From Takakia lepidozioides (lineage: Eukaryota > Streptophyta > Takakiopsida > Takakiales > Takakiaceae), in NCBI GenBank assembly GCA_030704615.1, contig CM060733.1, forward strand, positions 67,270,001 through 67,334,000: 64,000 nucleotides of DNA. Direction: 5' to 3'. Shown piece by piece: positions 31,787 through 42,355 of this stretch (the stretch's first letter is position 1; every line of letters begins with the position of its first letter). The position numbers and the translations under genes are program-made. A model generated the notes under the pieces. It was not told the origin of the DNA. It made no database searches and worked only from the letters and a program-made list of their open reading frames with translations.

Positions 31787-31800
31787 AGCTCTGATACCAA
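31787..31800 (-). other. Primer-binding site of element B (initiator tRNA-Met type)
   Basis: The minus strand reads TTGGTATCAGAGC one base inside the LTR. This is the common plant retroelement primer site complementary to the 3' end of initiator tRNA-Met. Confidence 0.85.
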
Positions 31801-31801
31801 G

Positions 31802-32528
31802 TGTCGCGCACCTCACTTCGGTAAGCTCCCCCCTCAAGTCATAGTTACTCGCTTGATGCGCGCGCCTAACTCCCAACCTGGCTGCCAGGCCAACTTGGAG
31901 CTTTGGCTGCTCACCGGGACATAACGGTCCCCCCCTTGATCTCCCAAAGAACCCTCCAACGATTTGGAACCAGCGGAATTCCCTTTGGTAGTTGGCAGTC
32001 CGGAACAGCTCCCCACTCTTTGGTCGCTTTCCGGCTCGCTCGCTTACTCACTAGCTTTTGGTCACCAACGGGCTTGCACCGTTCTCGGGGTTACTACTCC
32101 CTATATATACTTCTGTAGCTGTCCGCGGGGGTTTCACAAACAACCATGCCATTTTATGGCGAACCACCACGAACACCCTCGACTCTCGGTGATGAGTCGC
32201 GGTGAGAATTGGCCCAGCCACCACGGCCCCTATGGACCGTGATGAGTCCCAAGACTCCCCACGACTCCCACCACGAGGTCTCTGCCCCAGGGTGAGTCCT
32301 ATGCCACCCCCACTAAGTCCCGCTAAGCTACCACCACCCCTTGTAGAGCCACCCCCACCGCAACCCGGTGTGCGGGGCTCCACCTAGTGAGCGCCTCCGC
32401 CTCCTTGAGTGCCTTGGGCACTCAAGGGTGCTTCAGCCCCCCATACCTATCGCTGCCACTGCCCCCACCACAGGGGCAGCCCCTCTTGTGTCCCGACCCC
32501 CCTGTCCTCAAGGCAAAGGGCCGCGTCA
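31802..32528 (-). repeat. 5' LTR of element B
   Basis: 727 bp, nearly identical to 104-830 and, inverted, to 37,806-38,532. The outer end is followed by CATAC (32,529-32,533). Confidence 0.92.
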
Positions 32529-32548
32529 CATACCATGCTTGCTGGATG

Positions 32549-32675
32549 GAATTGCGTTACCGCATTTCCGTTTTGGAGAGTATAAAGGTTTCCCCCGGAA
32601 GGAAACTCGGTGCCGCATTTCCGTCGCTCTGGTGCATGACGAAGATGCAAAACGAAAATGCGGCGCCGTATTTCC
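32549..32675. repeat. End of the MULE-2 palindrome array
   Basis: Palindrome centres at 32,558.5, 32,611.5 and 32,664.5, exactly 53 bp apart, equivalent to 20,268.5, 20,321.5 and 20,374.5 of MULE-1. Confidence 0.88.
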
Positions 32676-32906
32676 GTCCAGCAGCAATCGAAAGTATCAT
32701 TTCGGACGAAAATCTGGAACCTCATTTCCGCATGCTGAACCTGAATGGTTTGCATTGTTCCGAAACAACACAATTGCGGCCAGTCTTGATGAGCACAACT
32801 TGGTTTGTCTGACCGTTTTAACTAACAGTACTTGGCACTTGTCAGTGCGAACGTTCATGTCTGCACCGAGAATACTGCTGGATCCACCCTCAGGAGAAAC
32901 TGTCAG

Positions 32907-35900
32907 GAGATGTTATTTCGTCGCCGAATCGGCCATCATTGTCTAACTTACTGGCTATGGAATCACACCTTCCACCTTCATGCATGTAGCTTGAAACAAT
33001 ACTTTCCACTTCAATGTGCGACTTCCAATCGTCGATGGACTCCGCATGGTGCCTGTGAGCCTTGGTCTATCGCTATACTGAACCTCGCACTTGCCAACTT
33101 CGTGCGGTCTTCGATGGCTTCGAATTCCTACGGTATAGTTTGCTGTCTTCCGCAACTTGGGAGAGCCTGGATCCCAAACAAGGGAGGACATTGCAGAGTG
33201 ACTGAAACTTACCTTTGTTCCAAATTCAAGCTCAAACCGGGCACAATTTATTTGGTAGAAGAAAGAAAGGATGTTCTTGGACATGTTGACGAGACCATTG
33301 TCGTGCTAGGTAACGACGGAGGTTGCGGAATCAAATGGCACGTACCCCCATTAGACACCATCCTGTACCGAGCTGTGGGAATGCCCATCCCCTTTCCGAA
33401 TCAGTCGTTGCCCACACCATCCACAAAGGAGTCCGGAAACCGACAGGCGGCCACTGCCAACAGAGAGGTATGCAACGATAATCATTCTTGACCTGGACCG
33501 TCAAGACCCTCCATAGCTTCTCGTGTGGACGTATTCGACATTTCCGACGATGAAGATGAGTGCATTGAGGTCCCCATGTCCTCCACACGGTCGTTCAAAT
33601 CCGAGATGGATGTCTCTGCAGGTGCTATGCATGTACCCTCGAGCATAACTCCAACCCGGTCCATTGTGCAGCTCCTACAGCAACATCACCTCGATGGTTC
33701 TCGCTCCGAGCTAGCTGCTCTCGACTATGCCAAATTTCCAGTCAGGAAGGTAACGTATCTGCCTCCCAAAGTCGATGGCAATGTCATCTTCGAGTTTCCA
33801 CTTGTTACTTCCTCAAACAAAGCCTCAGGGATGTTAACAGACTTGGATCGAAAGCATGACGGACACCCCTGGTGTGTGACGAAGACCAGTAGCACGAAAA
33901 TTGCTGATGGTGTTCGTGTACGATACGTCCTCTGTGCGGGGAAGCTGAGGTGCCTCAATCCCGCCTGCTTCCACTTTCTTTCCAAAGGAGGGCGGAGAAA
34001 CGAGACGGATTGGACTGGCACAACGCATCATCCATTCATTGTCTCCAGCCAAGCTCCTGCAGGTACTTTCAAGTGCGCACATTGCAAAGAACCACCGACG
34101 TGCATGTCCATGTGCAGAGCCAAGCAATATTACGTTATCCATTTGCTCCCGGACTTGACTAGAGCTTGCATACACGTTGGGGTCCACTGCCACCCCTTGG
34201 CGAGAGGCAACATGCGTGAGGCTGTGCAGGAAACACACGACATCATAAAAGAGGAGGTGAAATTGAGCCCCAGAGCCAGACCAAAGCAGATTCAGCTGAA
34301 GGCAGCCCACAAGATTGCTCTTGGCAAAATCATGTCTGAAGATGGTTCAGACCGAGTGCCCTTGAACGAAGAGGAGATGCTTGACCTGTTGGAGTCCGTC
34401 TCGCACGTTTGTAGTCCGAATGTGCGGAATCACATCGTATCTTGCAAGCAGGAGTTCGGCCGGGGGTCGGACATGCACTCAATCCTGGAGGTGAAACGAA
34501 TGACTGGATATGACTACATCCAAGGTAGCAGGTTTCCAGGGCAAGGCAACGAATCCGATCGTTGTTACATTTTTAAAATGTCGACGTGTGGGCCTGGGAG
34601 TGGAGTCGACTTGGTCACTCGCATGACAACTGGAAACTTGTCGAATGCTTGGGTGATGTTTGATCACATCAAGCGAATTACAAACCATCAGTGGGTGACT
34701 ATGGGTGCGCATGTTTATGACTATCACTCCAAGAGGCTCATGACGATTGCAATCTGTGAGATGAAAGGGGAGGACACACAGTCGGAGATGCATCTGTGGG
34801 AGGGCATAAACGAGCAGATGGCAAGGGCGGGATTGCCAAAGCCCAATTTTAGGGGATTCATGGCAGACAACGCTCAGGCCAACTGGGCAGCGGTGCGGCG
34901 TGTGTACGATGAGGACCCCAATGTTCCAATGGAGGGGAAAGAGAGATCCTGTGGATTCCATTGGATGCAGAGTCTATCTCACTACACTACCAAATTTGTT
35001 GCTAGCTCATTCCAGGCTGAACACCGTGTCCTTTGTATGGCGTGGAAGGATGCACCCACATTTGATGACGCGGAGGTAAAGTTTGCTATCATCGAGGCTT
35101 GGTGGAACACGTCAGGTGCAATGGAGACAACCAATCTGGGAGCCTTGCATAGCTGGTTGGGGTGGTGGCATTTCCGGTATCGACAGTTCGGACAGTACAT
35201 GCGGGAGGTATGATGCTGTCATTTTCGTGCAATTGTCTTTCTATTACGAACCTTTCCATTGGTTCCTCACCATTGTTTGTGTCCTTGTAGGAGCGGTGCT
35301 TGGATTCCGACACGGACATGCCAAACACGAATATGGCAGAATCAGTGCACTCCTCCTGGCGAGCGTCTTCTGCCGCACATCTGGTGGACGTAGTGACGGC
35401 CACAACGGAGGACATCAACAGAGCAATCATGCAGCAAGCCACGTACTACAAGTTCCTGAGCGGGAAACAATGGGGCTTTGGGCCGGACAGGGAGGAATTG
35501 TTGGTGCGAACAGCTTCGAGGTCGAAGAATCCACTGAAATGGGCGACAGCATTGCGAGAGAAGATCAAAGGGACGCCTCTGCACCGCAGAGGTGAGCACC
35601 TAGAGGAGGACGTCCGTACTCGCCCTGTGAGGCGGAGGATTGAAGAGGAACCCGGGTGCGAAGAGGATTCCTGGAGATCCGACAGGAACATTCGAACAGC
35701 ACCTCGAGGGCCTGTCATGTTGCCGCACAATGTGTCTTCCAGCAGTGGAAGCCCTCGCAATTCCAGATCGCCATCGCCTTCAAGCGGGGATTCTGTGCGA
35801 GAAATTCCCACCGCTCGCTTGCCCCAGATTCCGCCCGCTGTTTTGCAATATGGCCAAGCCATTGTGGAGACGACTGTGTCTGCGTCACAGTGGAGAATTG

Positions 35901-36721
35901 CTCGCACAAAGCCGTCGTTTCGAGGCAGGTGTTCCGCAATTCGAGTGGATACACGACAACGTTGTTTAGAGATGATAAGGAGGAATCCAGATGGTGCTGT
36001 CCCTGCTCCTACTTTTACAGGAAGATTTGCCCATGCAAAGTTTGCGGAGGCGACAACCACCCAGTTCTGGTTCTGCACGCACGACATTATGACTTGCGTG
36101 TATGGAAAGCCCAAGTACGGCATACAAACAATGCCAGAGGCTCCCCCGGTGTGGCCAGTGGAACCAGGTTGCGATCTGAGTCAGGTTGAGGCCGACGCCC
36201 TTACCGCCGCAGGATTTCGGATGGTGCAGAGCACTGACATCCCCAGACAACCATTTTCGCTTCCACGGCCTCCACCACCGACCCCTATGAGAGCAAGAAC
36301 AATGGGACCCGACAACTCTAAGCATCCTATACACCGTTGGGGGAAACCGAAGAGGCGGCGACCTCCCTCAAAAGTGAACGAGACAAGGATGGGGAATGCA
36401 CTTCGGATGAATTGTACAATCCAGAGCTCAACAGAAGTGCCCCCACTAGGCTTCGGGCGTGTGTATCAGATGGCCACGGCAGGCTCAGCTATTCGCAATG
36501 AGGTGTACACCATCACCATTTCAGAATTACCCACCTGCAATTGCACCGACTTCCAGATCATGGCGAACAAGGGGGCATCATACCGCCCTTGCAAGCATTT
36601 GTACTACGTGTACCTAAAGAGACTCCGGTGTAATTCCACAACTCATCACTTCATACATGCACCAGGGTTGAGCCCCCAAGAGGTGCACACTCTTCTGAAT
36701 ATGGATCCAAGGGACCAGTGA
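32907..36721 (+). pseudogene. MuDR-type transposase of MULE-2, one premature stop
   Basis: Exon 1 ends at 35,207 and exon 2 is 35,291-36,721; the intron 35,208-35,290 matches that of MULE-1. Exon 1 carries a TGA at 33,489-33,491 where MULE-1 has CGA (arginine), a single C-to-T change. Otherwise the DDE residues (F-D-H-I-K and F-M-A-D-N-A-Q) and the SWIM finger (C-N-C, C-K-H) are intact. Nine bases missing near 33,050 relative to MULE-1 remove three codons. A downstream start after the stop could still give a protein from about 33,525, which would keep the catalytic core. Confidence 0.85.
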
Positions 36722-37439
36722 CCTTGGCTTGCGGTCCCAACACTATGGTACGCCCATCCTTTTTGGATAGTAGAACTGTACTGCTGCAAGTAGCTCTGAC
36801 TCTGGCCACAGAAAGGTCCGACTTATGTTTTGCCTACCAGTAACCTGTTTTTCTCGAACTAAGATAATACCATGTCATTCACTCGTGTTTCCACGTGCAT
36901 GTATTTTTGTGTGTTGGAGGGTTCCTGTTTTTCTGCTCTCCCAAACTTTGCTTTCCTCATTCGACCCCCGGCAAGGAAATGCAGCGCCGCATTTCCAAGT
37001 AACGTCGTAGGTACTGGTAGATGCGGCATTCACCAACACCAAACTGCCCAGAAAGTTTGCACTTGCGAACCCTAATGCGGCACCGCATTTCCTAGTTGAG
37101 TCGCAAAACTTTCCCACCGAATACTAGAAGATGACAGAATTGTGCAGACTCTATTGGTTCAGTCGCGGCAAAAGGGTCAGCTTCATTCCAATGTTAAGGC
37201 ATGTAAAACCGCGGAATACTCTATACAGGCCAGTATGCGACATCCTTTTGCCATGGTATAGTGGATTTCTCGTTGCACGGTCACTCATTTCCATGAGTGG
37301 ATCTAAAAAACCATGAGCGGAGTTGTTACTGACGACATATCTTCGCCGCATTACAGGATCTGTAACTTCCAAAAACAGCGAGGTCAAATATAAAACTATT
37401 GTTTTAATACTTGTTTAATCTGCCGCATTTCCAAATTTG

Positions 37440-37551
37440 GAGGAGTCCGCTCATGAAATCCGCGTGTCTTAGACTTCGGCTCACCGCTCATGCGGCTCAT
37501 GTGGCTCATGGCTCATGGCTCATGGTTTCTGCTCATGAAATAGTAAACCTC
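37440..37551 (-). repeat. Right terminal inverted repeat of MULE-2
   Basis: Same CATGAGC-rich end as MULE-1 (25,160-25,273), again ending CTATTTCATGAGC read inward on the minus strand. Confidence 0.88.
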
Positions 37552-38532
37552 TTCCTTGGCCTTGAAGTAGGCCAAGAAGAGTGCACTGGGAGGAGCTTGA
37601 GAGGCTCCACCCTTGGCCGGGACTTGGAGGAAGTCGGCCGAACTAGCTAGTGGAGAGTAGAGTCAAGTGTGGGGTTTGGTTCTTTGCCATGGGACGCCAT
37701 GGTACGGAAACAAACTCCTTGATGTGGGACGCCACAACTTGGATGTTCGTTTCCACAAAATGGACAAGCCGATGAGGACATCGACTCCCTGTTGGTAGGG
37801 GTGTGTGCCGCGGCCCTTTGCCTTGAGGGCAGGGGGTTGGGACACAAGAGGGGCTGCCCCTGTGGTGGGGGCAGTGGCAGCAATAGGTATGGGGGGCTGA
37901 AGCACCCTTGAGTGCCCAAGGCACTCAAGGAGGCGGAGGCGCTCACTAGGTGGAGCCCCGCACACCGGGTTGCGGTGGGGGTGGCTCCACAAGGGGTGGT
38001 GGTAGCTTAGCGGGACTTAGTGGGGGTGGCATAGGACTCACCCTGGGGCGGAGACCTCGTGGTGGGAGTCGTGGTAAGTCTTGGGACTCATCACAGTCCA
38101 TAGGGGCCGTGATGGGTGGGCCAAGACTCACCGCGACTCATCACCGGGAGTCGAGGGTGTTCGTGGTGGTTCGCCATAAAATGGCATGGTTGTTTGTGAA
38201 ACCCCCGCGGACAGCTACAGAAGTATATATAGGGAGTAGTAACCCCGAGAACGGTGCAAGCCCGTTGGTGACCAAAAGCTAGTGAGTAAGCGAGCGAGCC
38301 GGAAAGCGACCAAAGAGTGGGGAGCTGTTCCGGACTGCCAACTACCAAAGGGAATTCCGCTGGTTCCAAATTGTTGGAGGGTTCTTTGGGAGATCAAGGG
38401 GGGGACCGTTATGTCCCGGTGAGCAGCCGAAGCTCCAAGTTGGCCCGGCGGCCAGGTTGGGAGTTAGGCGCGCGCATCAAGCGAGTAACTATGACTTGAG
38501 GGGGGGAGCTTACCGAAGTGAGGTGCGCGACA
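37552..38532 (+). mobile_element. B' fragment: 3' end and 3' LTR of a plus-strand chromovirus
   Basis: Bases 37,552-37,805 match, inverted, the B sequence 831-1,031 joined to 28,036-28,093. The LTR is 37,806-38,532 (727 bp, TGCCGCGG to CGCGACA), preceded by the purine tract GGTAGGGGTGTG. The start of B' is out of the window because MULE-2, with all its contents, sits inside it. Confidence 0.88.
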
Positions 38533-39060
38533 GCGTGACACAGCCTATCACAGCCCATCACAGCGTGACACAGCCTATCACAGCATCACATAGCCTATCA
38601 CAGCCCACCATAGTGCCACACAGCCTGTCACAACCCAACACAGCCCATGCAGGTTACACAGTCCATAGGGTCAGTGACAGGTGGACGCAAATTAACGTTA
38701 GAAAAGTGGCCATCAAGTGAAGAAAAAGTTTGGAAGTCAAACTTGGAGAATGACCACGCGGAGAGGGAATGTCGGGGGCATGTTTAGAAACGGACACGTG
38801 GCCACTAAGGCGAAGCACACCGCACTGCATCGATTGCAAAAGTGGGTTTCATCATGCAAGAGGACAAATAGGGCCGTCAAAGTACCTACCCGGTACAACA
38901 GCTAATACTAATTGTGGGCCCATTAATGCATTCAGTGCCAGGGTAACGGAACCCTTTTCGAGTACAGAAAAGGGAAACCTATGCCACATGTGCTGTCCTA
39001 CTGGACATTCCAAGTGGGAATGTCCATGGAGGGGGGTGGAATTTCTTGCCATCAGTCACT
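38533..39060 (+). mobile_element. A' fragment: relic of an A-family retroelement
   Basis: Matches, inverted, the A interior from about 6,510 down to 5,985: first the CACAGCCTATCACAG minisatellite (38,535-38,660), then TCAGTGACAGGTGGACGCA, then GTCAAAGTACCTAC and GGGCCCATTAATG in the same order and spacing. B' evidently inserted in the minisatellite. It is clearly diverged from A, so older. Confidence 0.75.
38983..39024 (+). pseudogene. CCHC zinc knuckle in the A' fragment
   Basis: C-H-M-C-C-P-T-G-H-S-K-W-E-C fits C-x2-C-x4-H-x4-C. It sits in an open frame at 38,769-39,149. This knuckle lies downstream of integrase in the family, not in gag. Confidence 0.6.
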
Positions 39061-39594
39061 CCAAACTCTTCTTATGCTGCAGCAATCAGTACAGTGATCA
39101 AACAACTCGTGATGATTGCTTCTTGAAATTCACAGCCCATCAGTCTTGACCAAAATGTTTGTAAACACCCCCCTTGTTGTCATCCAAGTGGTGAAAGCTC
39201 AGCCACCCTTCTGTCCACAGGCACATGGAGCTGATAGACATACTAACCATAAGAGCGGTAATCAGTTCTGAGACAAGGCTGGTCCATATCAGACCTCCCC
39301 CTTCTCAACCACTCTAGGTCCTCTTATTTTATTTTTGCTTTGTGCAAGGCACACATGCACCTCTCACAATCTAAGGTCCTTTGACCGGAGAGCTCCTATT
39401 CTGTCAGTTACCAACGCAGTTCCATCGGTGACGAAGGTCAACGAAGGTGAACAAGAACATTTCAATCTGCCCGACGAACCTGCCCAGGAAAAAAATAAAT
39501 TTTAGAGTTTGAAATTGAATACAAGATTTCATTCCAAAAAGAAAAAAAATACCTTATACAATGACAGAAGAGCCACCTTCGTTCAACTTAGGTC

Positions 39595-39637
<43 letters not shown>

Positions 39638-41156
39638 ACCAGCATCCCTGGACATTTCTGTAGCATACGATAAGCCAAGCTAGAGATTAAAAGGGCTAAA
39701 AAACATGCAGAATTCAAGATTCCACGTTCGTGCAGAATTCTTCCACGCTAGAAGTCTATATCTCATGTTGGATTTTATTTTATTTTTCGATATCCATTTA
39801 TTGCATTTTTATCTTTATGTTCTCCCACTCAGCCTCCACCTTCGTCAGCCAAAGGTGGCGTGTCAGTATAATCCCGTGTCATGTTTCATTAATATTTCTC
39901 ACGAATACAAGCATATAATTTCGGGCAGCCCGAGAAAAAAATTATGTATTGCCACGTGGCTGCCGTTTCTGCATCCACGTCACACTGATGGCTGATGACT
40001 AATGGCTGATAGCTGATAGAATAGCAAATCCCCTTTGACCGCTAAGCTCTAATACCAAAAGAAGGGGGATGAAACCCCTTTTAGTTAACCTCTAAACTAT
40101 TCATTGCCTAGAGAGACTCGGGGCTGCCCTATGACTCACACCATAGTTAATTACTTCTATATTGTTCATGACCAGAGGTTGGGTACCCTTATCCACGCCG
40201 CAACGGAAGAGAAGACATGGAAAGGGCTGAAATTTATCTACTTTGTGACTTGTTCTGTTCAGTAAACAAAGAATTGCACATGCCAGCTGGTTTCTCTTGT
40301 GATGTCAATGTTGCAAACAGCTCCATGCCAGGGTATGAAGGGCATTCACCTACTAATGTTTGCAGGGCAGACCCACAGGAACCATGTTAACATTTTGTAT
40401 GCACTCAAACATCTTTCTTGACATCATCTCTGGTTTGCTGGTTGAGCTTTAGGCAGCTCAGGGTCTTTCCACACATTTGGCTCACTATGATCTCCCCTTT
40501 TCCCTTTTACCAGGCAGCTCTCATTTCTCCCATGTTGTTTTCTCTTCTCACTGTTAACCGGCCCTCTATGTGATTGACAGTATACTGTTACTACATGCCA
40601 ATGCAAATTTTCAGAGTTGAATATTTAGCTGGTTCATATCTACATATGTCATCATGGGAATCAGATAGTGCACATTGTTAACTCCCATTCATGAACAGAT
40701 TTCCCCTTCAGTATTATCACATCAATGGTACCCCCCAATGGCCGGCTTCGCTCTACCACTGGAAGACATACTCCCCCTCAACATACCAAGGCGAGCTACA
40801 CGCATACTACGACACTCGATCGCCCGAACGTTCCCACCATCGGCCTACTCCGCTCGACACACACAACAATCAGGAGGTGGTCTTGACCACTTCGGCTCGT
40901 CCTCAACCCAAGCAGCTCACAAGGCCTTGCTCTTCCAATGGACACCCCGCCACCCACCGCAAATACGCATGCCCAGCTTCTCCGCCCTCTAGGTGGCTCA
41001 TTTGTATGCCCGGTGTTTTCTCCACACGCCGCTTTATTGACTACAAAGCAGAGCGGCCACCATTCTCACATTTTGCGGCAGGAAGAAAAAGTTGCCCAGA
41101 CACATAATAAGATGGACAGTCTGCAGGCCAGGTGAGAGGACATTGTAGAGAAGTTA
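39061..41156. other. No gene recognised; AT microsatellite at 39,601-39,634
   Basis: The stretch holds a (AT)17 tract at 39,601-39,634 and a possible old retroelement primer-site relic near 40,044-40,058 (GCTCTAATACCAAAAG, the complement of a tRNA-Met-type site). A C-rich open frame at 40,691-41,107 shows no recognisable domain. Confidence 0.5.
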
Positions 41157-41925
41157 ATGCCTGCGAAGGAAAGTGCTACTGTTTCGGTTGACTCACATGC
41201 ACCCAGTGTAGACCATGACAACTCCAAAACAGCAGACCTAGCTGTATCAACAACTTTGGCAGGAAAAGAGATTTTTCTTAACGGAATGACGGAGGTCGTG
41301 GTTGATGGTTCTCCAAGCGATTTTGGGGAAATCTGCAATCCTGGATATGCCCAGCATGATTGTGGTAGGGAAGCTTTTGAGATGTCTGTACAAATGCAAT
41401 GGGAAGGGGTGCAGCCCGACAGTGTAACATTCATTTGTGTTCTCAGTACGTGTGCCACTCTTACAGCCCTGGGAAAGGACAAAGGTGTCCATGCTGACAT
41501 CATCAAAGCTGGAATCTCACCTGATATCATTCTGAAGACTGCCCTTGCTGATATGTATGCCATGGTTCACCAATTCCACCCTGAGGCTCAACTTTTTTGT
41601 CAATGATTCTCCTTGTGGCCTAAGCAGCGATCTTCTTGTTGAATTACCCTTGCCTCCTCAACAGAAGCAACAGGCCAGGTTGAATGACCATGTCAAAGCT
41701 GGAATTGTTACAGATGTCGTCCTGGAGACTGCCCTTGCAGATATGTATGCCAAATGTGAGAGCATGAAGGAAGAACACCAAGCTTGCAGCTGCCAACACT
41801 ATCACCTTGGTGTGGTTGCAACGGGCAACACTCTTGGCTCCAGATGTGCAGCTGAATCGGAATACTTGTGGTTTGATGACCAGTCTCAATGTCTCAGGTG
41901 TTCCTGTATCCAGCCTCAAACCTGA
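41157..41925 (+). pseudogene. PPR-protein relic
   Basis: Open pieces at 41,157-41,606 and 41,545-41,925. Recognisable PPR wording includes G-V-Q-P-D-S-V-T-F, V-L-S-T-C-A, G-V-H-A-D-I-I-K-A-G, T-A-L-A-D-M-Y-A and a second V-K-A-G-I-V...T-A-L-A-D-M-Y-A-K-C repeat. At least three repeats of the PLS kind are implied. Frames shift between repeats and no start or organelle-targeting peptide is clear. Intact members bind organelle RNA for editing or processing. This is a decayed copy. Confidence 0.7.
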
Positions 41926-42355
41926 AAAACTAATGAAGGATGAAGGGAGGGTCACTTGCGAGTTAAAGGAAAAACCATGAGAGGCAGTGAACTACCTATA
42001 CCTGCACATGGTGGTAGATCCATGTTGCATCCTCACATCACAATGCTTTCAGCATGTACTGCTTTTAAAGGTAACCACCTATAGGCTGTGTATTCACCCT
42101 GATAGTGAGCTGTTTGTGACACTGAAATCATAACAACAGTCTTATTGGTGTATGCAAACTGGACTTGGATGTACCAAGTCATAAAAGGGAGAAACTTCCC
42201 AGTCCCATCCATGTCTTCTCTTCCGCTGCGGTGTGGATGAGGGCATCTGGTCTCTGATCATGAACAGGGTAGAGGCACTCATTAGGGGTGTGAGTCTTAA
42301 GGTAGCAAGCATATCTTTCACTAAGAACTAGATAGAATTAGACAGAAGGGGATTT

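Larger units (their letters stand above)
104..32528 (-). mobile_element. Element B: Ty3 chromovirus, interrupted and internally deleted
   Basis: A complete but defective LTR retrotransposon in minus orientation. Its 3' LTR is at 104-830 and its 5' LTR at 31,802-32,528, with a CATAC duplication on both sides. The interior is 831-1,031 plus 28,036-31,801. Everything from 1,032 to 28,035 is a later insertion of element A. The order on the minus strand is 5' LTR, tRNA-Met-type primer site, gag, RT, RNase H, integrase with chromodomain, purine tract, 3' LTR. Protease and the N-terminal part of RT are missing, so gag runs into RT at about 31,015. The pol frame is also broken by stops and a frameshift. 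A C-terminal chromodomain marks it as a chromovirus. The two LTRs are very similar, so insertion was fairly recent. Confidence 0.9.
32529..37551. mobile_element. MULE-2, right-hand part
   Basis: Near-identical to MULE-1 from 20,239 to 25,273. It holds the last three palindromes of the array, the transposase gene, the subterminal region and the right terminal repeat ending GTAAACCTC at 37,551. The ParB/MTase half lies left of the window. The right target duplication is TTCCTTGGC at 37,552-37,560; an uninterrupted B copy has this site at about 28,084-28,092 on the other strand. Confidence 0.9.

Noticed and set aside
40044-40058. Primer-site-like GCTCTAATACCAAAAG suggesting another LTR element
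   Set aside because: No matching LTR pair or coding remains could be found next to it.
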